Origin: Cyclobacteriaceae bacterium
GTDB taxonomy: Bacteria; Bacteroidota; Bacteroidia; Cytophagales; Cyclobacteriaceae
Direction: 5' to 3'
Assembly (NCBI GenBank): GCA_029861825.1
Contig: JAOTYN010000202.1
Location: 1 to 7,531 of the forward strand
Length of the DNA stretch: 7,531 nucleotides
Positions within the stretch are counted from its first letter, which is position 1; each line of letters starts with the position of its first letter. Made by a program: the position numbers and the translations under genes. The notes under the pieces were generated by a model, which searched no databases, was not told the DNA's origin, and worked only from the letters and a program-made list of their open reading frames with translations. This document shows positions 1 through 6,080 of this stretch, in pieces.

Positions 1-245
1 CCCTAATTACAGGTATCGTGCTGTCTTTTGCGCATACGGTGGGGGAGTTTGGGGTAGTTTTAATGATTGGCGGAAACATACCAAAGGAAACCAGAGTAGC
101 CTCTATCGCCATCTACGATCAGGTCGAGGCTTTGAACTATACCGCTGCTCATCGCTATTCGCTGGTATTATTGTTCTTGGCCTTTTTGGTGTTGCTAATG
201 GTCTACCTGGTAAATGGCGGATACCTGAAAAGATTCTGGAAATGA
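1..245 (+). CDS. modB: Molybdate ABC transporter permease ModB, C-terminal fragment
   Basis: This is the last 80 codons of the inner-membrane permease of the molybdate importer; the start lies left of the window. The open frame runs from base 3 with no start needed, and the GTG at 18 is an internal valine. The fragment contains the ABC permease coupling (EAA-type) region typical of Mod[21 protein letters not shown], then [15 protein letters not shown] final hydrophobic helix ([17 protein letters not shown]) ends in a short basic tail, KRFWK. The first motif is very characteristic of ModB and separates it from the related sulfate permease CysT/CysW, though a tungstate-preferring transporter is not excluded. 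The stop TGA (243-245) overlaps the modC start ATG (242-244), which indicates translational coupling. Specificity is known from the family; the fragment itself shows only the fold and the coupling loop. Confidence 0.93.
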   Translation, partial: LITGIVLSFAHTVGEFGVVLMIGGNIPKETRVASIAIYDQVEALNYTAAHRYSLVLLFLAFLVLLMVYLVNGGYLKRFWK

Positions 246-1114
246 TACGATTTAAATTCCAAAAGCAATTAACTGGCCCTAATGGCTTAATGGATCTTCA
301 GGTGGAGAATGAAATTGAATCCGGAAAATTTGTGACCGTATACGGGAAATCCGGGGCGGGGAAAACATCCTTGCTGCGATTGATATCGGGGCTGATGCCC
401 CCGGATTCAGGGATACTGGAAGTGAACGGCGTTACCTGGATGGATACATACAATGGTATCAATCTTAAGCCTCAGAAAAGGAAGGTAGGTGTTGTTTTTC
501 AGGACTTTGCGCTGTTTCCGAATATGACAGTAAAGCAGAATCTAATGTACGGTCTGGTTAAAGGGCAAGCCCCCCGGGCAGTTACGGATTTAGTAAAAGT
601 TATGGAATTGGAGGAACTGCAGTCGCGCAAACCCCATACGTTATCAGGTGGACAGAAACAAAGGGTGGCCCTGGCACGGGCACTGGTGGGCAAACCTCAA
701 ATACTTTTATTGGACGAGCCCTTGTCGGCCCTGGATTATCAAATGCGTCAAAAGCTTCAGGAGTATCTGCTTCGGGTCCATAAACAATATGAACTGACCA
801 CATTACTGGTGAGCCATGATATCGGTGAGATCTTCAAACTTTCCGACCAGGTCCTGCAATTAGAGTCGGGAAAGGTTTTACATATGGGCCCGCCGGAAGA
901 TCTTTTTTCGCACCAGCATTTAAGTGGTAAATTCCAGTTTGTGGGGGAGGTTTTGCAAATCACGCCCGAGGACGTCATCTACGTGATCACTGTCCTTATC
1001 GACAATCATTTGGTCAAAGTAATAGTGGACCATGAAACCGCTTCCCAGTTACAAGTCGGGGATCGGGTGTTGGTGGCTTCCAAGGCATTTAACCCGGTAA
1101 TTCAAAAACTATGA
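242..1114 (+). CDS. modC: Molybdate ABC transporter ATP-binding protein ModC
   Basis: This is the cytoplasmic ATPase that powers molybdate import through ModB. All nucleotide-binding motifs are intact in the 290 residues: Walker A GKSGAGKT (35-42), Q-loop Gln87 in [12 protein letters not shown], signature LSGGQKQR (134-141), Walker B ILLLDEP with Asp158-Glu159, D-loop SALD and switch His192 in VSHD. After about residue 230 there is a short domain ending in [19 protein letters not shown], which reads as one TOBE/Mop-type unit. The well-studied ModC of Escherichia coli is about 350 residues with a paired Mop domain, so this protein is shorter and seems to carry a single unit. The ATG lies inside the last codons of modB, so the start is well fixed. 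The next gene begins 6 bases after the stop. Assignment to molybdate rests mainly on the ModB neighbour; the ATPase alone could serve other oxyanion importers. Confidence 0.93.
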   Translation: MIRFKFQKQLTGPNGLMDLQVENEIESGKFVTVYGKSGAGKTSLLRLISGLMPPDSGILEVNGVTWMDTYNGINLKPQKRKVGVVFQDFALFPNMTVKQNLMYGLVKGQAPRAVTDLVKVMELEELQSRKPHTLSGGQKQRVALARALVGKPQILLLDEPLSALDYQMRQKLQEYLLRVHKQYELTTLLVSHDIGEIFKLSDQVLQLESGKVLHMGPPEDLFSHQHLSGKFQFVGEVLQITPEDVIYVITVLIDNHLVKVIVDHETASQLQVGDRVLVASKAFNPVIQKL

Positions 1115-1120
1115 AATTAT

Positions 1121-1873
1121 ATGTTTAAGATTCTGCGGTTTCTGGCTTTTATCGTGCTGGGTATAATAGCGGCTCTGTTGTTTGCCTGGTGGCTGTTTCA
1201 TGAGGAATTACCGGAGGCGCCTTCAACAGGGGCTGCAGATGAGCTTGCCCGATCCATGATGACCTCCGTTAACGCTCAAGCCTGGGATAGTATTCCCATA
1301 ATTCAATGGACTTTTAAAGAACAACATACCTTTCAATGGGATAAGCGTCAACACCAATGCCTGGTGCGTTGGGAGCAATACCTGGTCAAGCTCGATATCA
1401 ATAGTGCAACCGGGACAGCCTACGAAAATGATCAGCTAATGGAAGGACCTGAAGCTTCCGGAAAAATAAAGGAAGCCTGGGATTACTTTAATAATGACAG
1501 TTTCTGGCTAAACGCCGTAGTTAAGGCTTTCGACCCGGGCACCAGTCGCAGCATTGTTACCTTTAAAGATGGACGGGAAGGTCTTAAGATCCATTACAGC
1601 AGCGGGGGCAGTACTCCCGGAGATAGTTACGTATGGATATTAGATGATAATAACCGTCCGGTGGCCTGGAAAATGTGGGTTGACATACTGCCTGTGGGAG
1701 GAATGGAATTCAGTTGGGAGGAATGGATCACTTTACCTGGAGGGGCTCAAATAGCTACCTTGCATAAAAGCGCCCTAATTGATCTGGATATATCCGATGT
1801 TAAGGCCGTCTCCACCTGGAGTGAACTGGGTTATCAGGAAAATCCGCTTAAAGAATTGACTAAAACCAAGTGA
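1121..1873 (+). CDS. Trp-rich membrane-anchored protein of unknown function, possible LolA-like beta fold
   Basis: I do not recognise a named family for this 250-residue protein. Residues about 5-27 form one hydrophobic segment (FLAFIVLGIIAALLFAWWLF) after a short basic N-terminus. There is no lipobox cysteine, so it is most likely an uncleaved anchor with the rest in the periplasm. A short Pro/Ala linker (30-38) leads to a domain of alternating polar and aromatic stretches, such as HTFQWD, CLVRWEQYLVKLD, SYVWILDD and AWKMWVD. This looks like an antiparallel beta sheet and resembles the LolA/LolB-like 'baguette' proteins common in Bacteroidota; that link is inference only. It contains 14 tryptophans (about 5.6%), which is unusually many. 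It starts 6 bases after modC, and its TGA overlaps the next ATG (TGATG), so co-translation with the decarboxylase is likely. ATG 1121 is chosen because it places the anchor directly at the N-terminus. Confidence 0.8.
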   Translation: MFKILRFLAFIVLGIIAALLFAWWLFHEELPEAPSTGAADELARSMMTSVNAQAWDSIPIIQWTFKEQHTFQWDKRQHQCLVRWEQYLVKLDINSATGTAYENDQLMEGPEASGKIKEAWDYFNNDSFWLNAVVKAFDPGTSRSIVTFKDGREGLKIHYSSGGSTPGDSYVWILDDNNRPVAWKMWVDILPVGGMEFSWEEWITLPGGAQIATLHKSALIDLDISDVKAVSTWSELGYQENPLKELTKTK

Positions 1874-3258
1874 TGGATTTTGATAAGTCCCAAAGAGCCG
1901 AACTGTGGAAACAGTTGCTTCAGGTGGTAGATCACTATCTGGACCATACGGAGGACTACCGGGTTGCCCCGGAACTTGATCGAGCCGCCATACAAAATTT
2001 CATTGGGAAAATGCCTCTTGATGACGGGCTTAATGCGGCTGAGGCTATTGAACACGTATTAAAGGGAATGCAGGAATATATAGTGCATACCCCGCATCCC
2101 AGTTACTATGGCCTCTTCAATCCGCGGGCAAATTTCCCTGCTATTTTAGCCGATACCATTACTGCCTGCTTCAATCCGCAAATGGCGGCCTGGAGTCATG
2201 CGCCATTTTGTTCGGAAGTGGAAAATCACCTGGTGGCCGCCCTAGCCCATAAGTTTGGTTACCCTGCAGCCGATGGTGTATTCGCCACCGGAGGTGCAGA
2301 AGCCAATCAAACCGCCCTGCTGTGTGCTTTAAATCATCATTTTCCCCAATATGCCCAATCGGGAATTCAAGGAATTGATCAGGCACCAGTAATTTACTGT
2401 TCCTCGGAAGCACATCATTCCCTGCTGAAAGCTGCCCGATCAAGCGGATTAGGCAGTGATGCCTTAAAAACAATTCCTGTGGATAACTTTCTGAGAATGG
2501 ATGTTGACGCCCTGAAAACAGCCATTGAAGAAGATCTAGCGCATCAAAAGGCTCCACTAATGATTGTAGCAACGGCCGGCACTACTGGTGCCGGCAGCCT
2601 GGACTCTTTGCCGGAGATCCATAACATTGTGGATAACTATGGCTTATGGTTGCACGTAGATGCGGCTTATGGAGGAGCCGCAATCATCAGTAATTCCCAT
2701 AAACATCATTTAGCAGGTATTGAAAACAGCCATTCCTTAACCTTCGATGTTCATAAGTGGCTATCAGTTCCTATGGGTTGTAGTGTTTTTATTACCCGGC
2801 ATACCCGGATCCTCAGTCAAACCTTCAGAACCACTACCGAATACATGCCTAAAGACGCAGTTCAAATGGCAGTAGTTGATCCCTTTACCCACAGCATACA
2901 GTGGTCACGTCGATTCATTGGCTTGAAATTCTATTTGGCCTTGCTCACCTACGGTTGGAGGGGTTTCGAAAATATGATTGATCGTACCATAGGCCTAGGG
3001 GAGTATCTTCGCCGGCAGGTGGAGAAAAGAGGATGGACGGTGGAAAACCATACCTTCTTGCCAATAGTTTGCTTTAGGCCAGACCATGAATTGGACCTCA
3101 CCGAGCTTTGTCAACGTATTGTAAATAGTGGTCAGGCCTGGATTTCTCAGTATCCGGTTAACGGAAGGCCGACCCTGCGTGCTTGTATTACCAACTATAC
3201 CACTGAAGAAAAGCACATTGATAAACTGTTGGCACTTCTGGACCTGTATAAGAACTAA
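1873..3258 (+). CDS. Group II PLP-dependent amino-acid decarboxylase
   Basis: This cytoplasmic enzyme removes the alpha-carboxyl group of an amino acid using pyridoxal phosphate. It belongs to the family of aromatic-L-amino-acid, glutamate, diaminobutyrate and PanP-type aspartate decarboxylases. At 461 residues it is full length. Visible motifs are HPSYYGLFNP (75-84), the glycine-rich cofactor loop FATGGAEANQTALL (137-150), the ring-stacking His181 in SEAHHS, TAGTTGAGSLD (234-244), Asp263 in HVDAAYGG (pairs with the pyridine nitrogen) and the Schiff-base Lys295 in FDVHKW. The start is ambiguous: GTG 1870 directly precedes ATG 1873. I prefer the ATG because it makes the TGATG overlap with the preceding stop. 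The substrate cannot be read from the sequence. It lies in a tight run behind modC and nine bases before a YdeI-family gene, and neither neighbour hints at the substrate. No frameshift or missing catalytic residue is seen. Confidence 0.92.
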   Translation: MDFDKSQRAELWKQLLQVVDHYLDHTEDYRVAPELDRAAIQNFIGKMPLDDGLNAAEAIEHVLKGMQEYIVHTPHPSYYGLFNPRANFPAILADTITACFNPQMAAWSHAPFCSEVENHLVAALAHKFGYPAADGVFATGGAEANQTALLCALNHHFPQYAQSGIQGIDQAPVIYCSSEAHHSLLKAARSSGLGSDALKTIPVDNFLRMDVDALKTAIEEDLAHQKAPLMIVATAGTTGAGSLDSLPEIHNIVDNYGLWLHVDAAYGGAAIISNSHKHHLAGIENSHSLTFDVHKWLSVPMGCSVFITRHTRILSQTFRTTTEYMPKDAVQMAVVDPFTHSIQWSRRFIGLKFYLALLTYGWRGFENMIDRTIGLGEYLRRQVEKRGWTVENHTFLPIVCFRPDHELDLTELCQRIVNSGQAWISQYPVNGRPTLRACITNYTTEEKHIDKLLALLDLYKN

Positions 3259-3267
3259 ACCATAGCC

Positions 3268-3852
3268 ATGAACGAATCGATACTTTTTTTCGAAACCCCA
3301 AAAGCTTTTCGGCAATGGCTAAAAGAGCATCATAAAAATTTGGACCATCAATGGATTGGGTTCTATAAGAAAGCCAGTCGTCGAGCCTCCATCACTTGGT
3401 CCGAATCGGTTGACCAGGCCTTGTGTTACGGCTGGATAGATGGTCTTCGTAAAAGTATTGATGAGATCAGTTATAAAATTCGATTCACCCCCCGTAAACC
3501 GGGCAGTCATTGGAGTGCCGTCAACATCAACAAGATCGCAGAACTAAAAAAAGCAGGACTCATCAGAAAGGCAGGTCTGGAAGCCTTTACCAAAAGAAAG
3601 GAAAGGAATAGTATGCAAACCGCCTACGAACAAAAGCAGGAAATTCAATTCGAACCAGAGTTATTAGAACGCTTTAGAAAAAGAAAAAAAGCCTGGGCGG
3701 ATTTTCAGGGACGCTCACCTTCCTATCGCAGACAATGTACCTGGTGGGTGATGAGTGCCAAACGTTCTGAAACTAAGATCAGTCGATTCAATCAGTTGGT
3801 GGATAGTAGTGAAAAGGGTCAGAAGATTCCTCCGTTACGCTGGCAAAAATGA
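3268..3852 (+). CDS. YdeI/OmpD-associated family protein (COG4430 type)
   Basis: This 194-residue protein belongs to the widespread but poorly understood YdeI/OmpD-associated family; some members have been linked to protection against bacteriocins or cationic peptides. Hallmarks are the N-terminal ETPKAFRQWL, the ALCYGWIDG motif (51-59), IRFTPRKPGSHWSAVN (71-86), a Lys/Glu-rich helical middle part, and the C-terminal YRRQCTWWVMSAKRSETK region (153-170) ending in IPPLRW. It has no signal peptide or membrane segment, so it should be cytoplasmic. It is strongly basic, with many Arg and Lys residues. It begins 9 bases after the decarboxylase stop and is probably the last gene of that transcript. 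Two stops follow in frame (TGA then TAG, 3850-3855). The next gene converges from the other strand 41 bases further on. The family call is firm; no biochemical role can be stated. Confidence 0.88.
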   Translation: MNESILFFETPKAFRQWLKEHHKNLDHQWIGFYKKASRRASITWSESVDQALCYGWIDGLRKSIDEISYKIRFTPRKPGSHWSAVNINKIAELKKAGLIRKAGLEAFTKRKERNSMQTAYEQKQEIQFEPELLERFRKRKKAWADFQGRSPSYRRQCTWWVMSAKRSETKISRFNQLVDSSEKGQKIPPLRWQK

Positions 3853-3893
3853 TAGCGTAGCCATTTTAACGTAGCGGTTGAACCTTAAAAGTC

Positions 3894-4094
3894 CTAGGCA
3901 GCCTGAGGACCTCTATTGTGATTCAAAGCACGTTTGATCTCACTCATTGCTCGCCTTTTGAAATTGGCATAGTCCTCTTCGTCATGTCTTGAACTCAAGA
4001 TAGATCGAATATAGGCCAGGACCTGCTCAGATTGCAGTTGGTCCAACCCATCAAGGGATTCGAAGATCTGTACTTTCAATTCTGTAGTTGACAT
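3894..4094 (-). CDS. Small helical protein, antitoxin-like, no partner seen
   Basis: This 66-residue acidic-to-basic helical protein starts MSTTELKVQIFESLDGL, continues with QSEQVLAYIRSILSS, a charged stretch RHDEEDYANFKRRAMSEIKRAL, and an Asn/Gly-rich tail. The pattern of a first helix, a 'xxQVLxYIxSI' helix and a charged C-terminal half recalls short Bacteroidota antitoxin-type proteins (DUF2281-like or those paired with RelE/ParE toxins). This resemblance is from memory and weak. A normal toxin gene would follow immediately downstream, that is below position 3894 on the minus strand, but only the convergent end of the YdeI-family gene is there, so any pair is broken or the protein has another job. 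No Shine-Dalgarno is seen; an A-rich GTAAAGA precedes the ATG, as is common in Bacteroidota. The gene is judged real because it fills its own intergenic space and has a natural amino-acid composition. Confidence 0.65.
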   Translation of the reverse strand: MSTTELKVQIFESLDGLDQLQSEQVLAYIRSILSSRHDEEDYANFKRRAMSEIKRALNHNRGPQAA

Positions 4095-4273
4095 TCTTTA
4101 CAAATGGTTTTCACCCTAGAAAACGAAATTTTGAGGGATAAAGTTTATGCCGTTTTTAGCTGATTTAGAAGTTATAATCTAAGTAATGGCAGGTAAGTTA
4201 TTGATACAGAACCCCCTTTGACCAAAACGCTGCATCTTAAAAAAATTCAATTTTTTCTTATAAAAACCTGAAT
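4095..4273. other. AT-rich 179-bp intergenic region
   Basis: This stretch lies downstream of the minus-strand hydrolase gene and upstream of the small antitoxin-like gene. It holds no open frame longer than about a dozen codons. It must contain the promoter of the small gene if that is transcribed separately, but I see no clear match on the minus strand to the Bacteroidota consensus (TTTG near -33 and TAnnTTTG near -7). The only structured element is the A/T palindrome at 4240-4256, listed separately. Confidence 0.6.
4240..4256 (-). terminator. Possible weak terminator of the hydrolase gene
   Basis: A perfect inverted repeat, AAAAAATT-C-AATTTTTT, lies 18 bases beyond the stop of the minus-strand hydrolase. 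Read on the minus strand it gives an all-A/T stem with a five-base effective loop and ends in a run of seven T (to 4239). The position and T-run suit a transcript end, but the stem has no G-C pairs, so it would be a poor intrinsic terminator and could be only an A/T-rich tract. The symmetry means it could act in either direction. Confidence 0.3.
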
Positions 4274-5245
4274 TTACGGCTTGTCTAAAAATTTCAGCAT
4301 TTCCGCAACTACTTCTCTTTCATGGGTCAGGAATATGAAATGGTCGGCTCCGCTGAATTGTACAACTTGTCCGTTTGGTACTTGATCCATGAATATTTGG
4401 ATCTGGTCCAGGAGGTATGGGCGAAGGACTTCCATGGCTTGGTGGGCCATCAGTTTATTGTTGTGGTCAAATATTTCATAGTTGGGAAACAGTTCATTCA
4501 CATGATTGAATACCGCGAAAATACCTAGGGCGGGACTCTTTACCTCTTGGTAGGCTGGAGGTTGAAGCCCCAATATTATTTTGATCCCTATACGGTCGGG
4601 TGTAACCGCACCCTCCAGTTTACCCTCACTACCAAATACCCTGGTGGCCAACACTTCCGATTCCGGATAATCCATTCCAAAAATCCTGGACAAATAAGCG
4701 CTTACTTGTAGCGACGAGCTGGAGTCGGCAGCAGACATTATGGGTTGCGCTTGCGGAGGATAGGGCGCTTTCTGCATAAGATCCACAAAATTGGATCGGT
4801 CGTAAGCGGCATCCAGGTAGATAAGCTTATCTACACGTTCCGGATATTTTCGGGCAAATTCCGTTAACTCATCACCGGCAATACTATGTCCGATCAGTGA
4901 TATCTTAGAAATCCCCAAACTGTCCAATACCCCTTTTATGTCCTGGGCCAAAGTGGGAATATCGTATCCGTACTTCGGCTGGCTGGAAGCACCGTAACCT
5001 CGACGGGTGAGACCGTATACTTTGTAATGATCGGTAAAATGATGTGCAAAGTTATCATATACGTGTGCGGTATTACCTAATCCGGCTAAGAACAAAATGG
5101 GTTGGCCTTCACCTCCCCAGTCCACAACTTCCAGGGTTACCCCTGGCTCAAGCTGCACAAAAAGGGCATTAGGGGAATCGTTCTGGGCCGCCAGATTAAA
5201 GCTTAGAGTAAAAAGCCAGCATCTAATAATATATTTCATATTCAC
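4274..5245 (-). CDS. Exported alpha/beta-fold hydrolase
   Basis: This 323-residue serine hydrolase is predicted to be exported, with an unknown ester, amide or lactone substrate. The first 20 residues form a Sec signal peptide (MNMKYIIRCWLFTLSFNLAA before Gln21). ATG also occurs at codon 3, which would give an equally good signal, so the true start could be 6 bases in. The fold is clear: ILFLAGLGNTAHVY (50-63) supplies the oxyanion hole, RRGYGAS (81-87) is the usual strand-4 turn, the nucleophile elbow is GHSIAG with Ser121, and the catalytic His302 sits in GADHFIF. The usual acid after strand 7 is not obvious: the region GIFAVFNHVNELFP (241-254) has Asn rather than Asp; Asp145 in LIYLDAAYD after strand 6 may take the role. 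The gene stands alone on the minus strand, divergent from the HAD gene, so it probably has its own promoter in 5246-5385. Confidence 0.88.
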   Translation of the reverse strand: MNMKYIIRCWLFTLSFNLAAQNDSPNALFVQLEPGVTLEVVDWGGEGQPILFLAGLGNTAHVYDNFAHHFTDHYKVYGLTRRGYGASSQPKYGYDIPTLAQDIKGVLDSLGISKISLIGHSIAGDELTEFARKYPERVDKLIYLDAAYDRSNFVDLMQKAPYPPQAQPIMSAADSSSSLQVSAYLSRIFGMDYPESEVLATRVFGSEGKLEGAVTPDRIGIKIILGLQPPAYQEVKSPALGIFAVFNHVNELFPNYEIFDHNNKLMAHQAMEVLRPYLLDQIQIFMDQVPNGQVVQFSGADHFIFLTHEREVVAEMLKFLDKP

Positions 5246-5385
5246 GTGGGTATAGAACGAACAAACGCCCCCGGGATTTCATTTTTGCTATAGAAAGTCT
5301 TTACTAGTATAAATTTACTATTTTTAGCGGCGGTAAAAAGGGCTTTTTTCCCCTAAATATTACAAACCTCTGGGCCTAGGAAATA
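5246..5385. promoter_or_regulatory. Divergent intergenic region with shared promoter space
   Basis: These 140 bp separate the minus-strand hydrolase from the plus-strand HAD gene and should hold promoters for both. The centre is very A/T rich and contains a 7-base direct repeat TTTACTA (5300-5306 and 5314-5320, offset 14) and an overlapping inverted repeat TAGTA-N6-TACTA (5305-5320). For the plus strand, TTTG (5284-5287) followed after 22 bases by TAAATTTA (5310-5317) is a one-mismatch match to the Bacteroidota -33/-7 pattern TTTG...TAnnTTTG. The repeats overlap this -7 element, so they could be an operator, but such short A/T words also arise by chance. No comparable minus-strand promoter was found. 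Confidence 0.35.
5335..5353 (+). other. Short purine/pyrimidine hairpin in the HAD leader
   Basis: The sequence AAAAAGGGCTTTTTTCCCC can fold in two competing ways: AAAAAG pairing with CTTTTT across two bases, or GGG pairing with CCC across CTTTTTT. It lies 32 bases before the HAD start, downstream of the candidate promoter, so it would be in the 5' leader of the mRNA. It is not followed by a T-run and is unlikely to terminate transcription. Any role is unproven. Confidence 0.25.
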
Positions 5386-6048
5386 ATGATAAAAACCGTA
5401 GTGTTCGATATGGATGGTGTAATTATTGATAGTGAACCTATCCATATGGAAATCCAAAACAGCTTATTCTCTCGTTTTGGAATCGCTATTAGTCAAGACG
5501 AATATCTGAGCTATATCGGCAGATCGTCCAAAAATATGTGGCAGGAATTGATCCAAAAATTCGATCTGGGAGTTTCTGTTGAAGAGATCCTGGCCCTTGA
5601 CAAGCAAGAGTACCACCTAAAGTTAAGAAGCTTGTCGGGGCTAAAAGCCATTTCCGGGGTAGACGATTTAATCGGCGAACTTCATAATGAGTCTTTGAAC
5701 CTGTTATTGGCTTCTTCATCGTCCATGGAAAGTATTTCCTTGGTATTGGACCTGTTCCAACTTGATCGGATGTTTCCTAATCGCATTAGCGGTGCCGACC
5801 TGGAATGGTCTAAACCACACCCCCAGATATTCATTGAAGCGGCGAAGTTAACCGGGAATCATCCCCAGGAGTGTGTAGTAATTGAGGACTCCAGACACGG
5901 GGTCAGTGCTGCCAAAAGTGCGGGGATGTTTTGCATAGGGTACCAAAATCCTAATTCCGGCAATCAGGATCTTCGCGCAGCAGACCTAATAGTAGATGAT
6001 TTCACCCGGCTGACAGTTGACATGATTATGGATATTCACGGAAAATAA
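5386..6048 (+). CDS. HAD-superfamily phosphatase, beta-phosphoglucomutase type
   Basis: This 220-residue cytoplasmic protein is a HAD hydrolase with a C1 helical cap, close to the beta-phosphoglucomutase, sugar-phosphatase and pseudouridine-5'-phosphatase group. Motif I is DMDGVIIDSEP with nucleophile Asp8 and acid/base Asp10. The cap spans roughly residues 16-85. Motif II is the Ser run in LLLASSSS (107-112), motif III is Lys143 in SKPHPQIF, and motif IV is Glu167-Asp168 in VVIEDSRHGVSAA. All four are intact, so it should be active; the substrate (a sugar phosphate, nucleotide or similar) cannot be decided. Length is normal for the group. An AGG five bases before the ATG gives a modest Shine-Dalgarno, better than its neighbours have, and supports this start. 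The amidohydrolase gene follows after 32 bases on the same strand, so the two may share a transcript. No maltose or trehalose phosphorylase gene lies nearby to argue for a true phosphoglucomutase. Confidence 0.92.
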   Translation: MIKTVVFDMDGVIIDSEPIHMEIQNSLFSRFGIAISQDEYLSYIGRSSKNMWQELIQKFDLGVSVEEILALDKQEYHLKLRSLSGLKAISGVDDLIGELHNESLNLLLASSSSMESISLVLDLFQLDRMFPNRISGADLEWSKPHPQIFIEAAKLTGNHPQECVVIEDSRHGVSAAKSAGMFCIGYQNPNSGNQDLRAADLIVDDFTRLTVDMIMDIHGK

Positions 6049-6080
6049 TTAGGTTACTAACCACAAAAATTATTCTGCAT
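6049..6080 (+). other. Intercistronic gap with a small inverted repeat
   Basis: The 32-base gap between the HAD stop and the amidohydrolase ATG contains GGTT-ACT-AACC (6052-6062). This is flanked by the A/T arms AATAATT (6044-6050) and AATTATT (6068-6074), which are also complementary. A stem of four base pairs with a longer A/T extension is weak. It could be a minor mRNA structure or transcript-stability element; without a T-run it is a poor terminator, and it does not rule out read-through. Confidence 0.25.

Noticed and set aside
18..20. GTG at 18 as a possible start of a small membrane protein
   Set aside because: The frame is open to the left edge and the residues before and after it match the middle of ModB, so it is an internal valine.
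2171..2572. A 133-codon minus-strand open frame inside the decarboxylase gene
   Set aside because: It lies wholly within a gene with intact family motifs on the other strand, and its translation looks like no natural protein. It is an antisense shadow.
2995..3315. Minus-strand frame spanning the end of the decarboxylase and the start of the YdeI-family gene
   Set aside because: It crosses two well-supported plus-strand genes and shows no recognisable motif.
3836..3859. Inverted repeat TACGCT/AGCGTA around the stop of the YdeI-family gene as a terminator
   Set aside because: It has only six base pairs with a 12-base loop and no T-run behind it. The CGTAGC word repeated at 3870 does not improve it.
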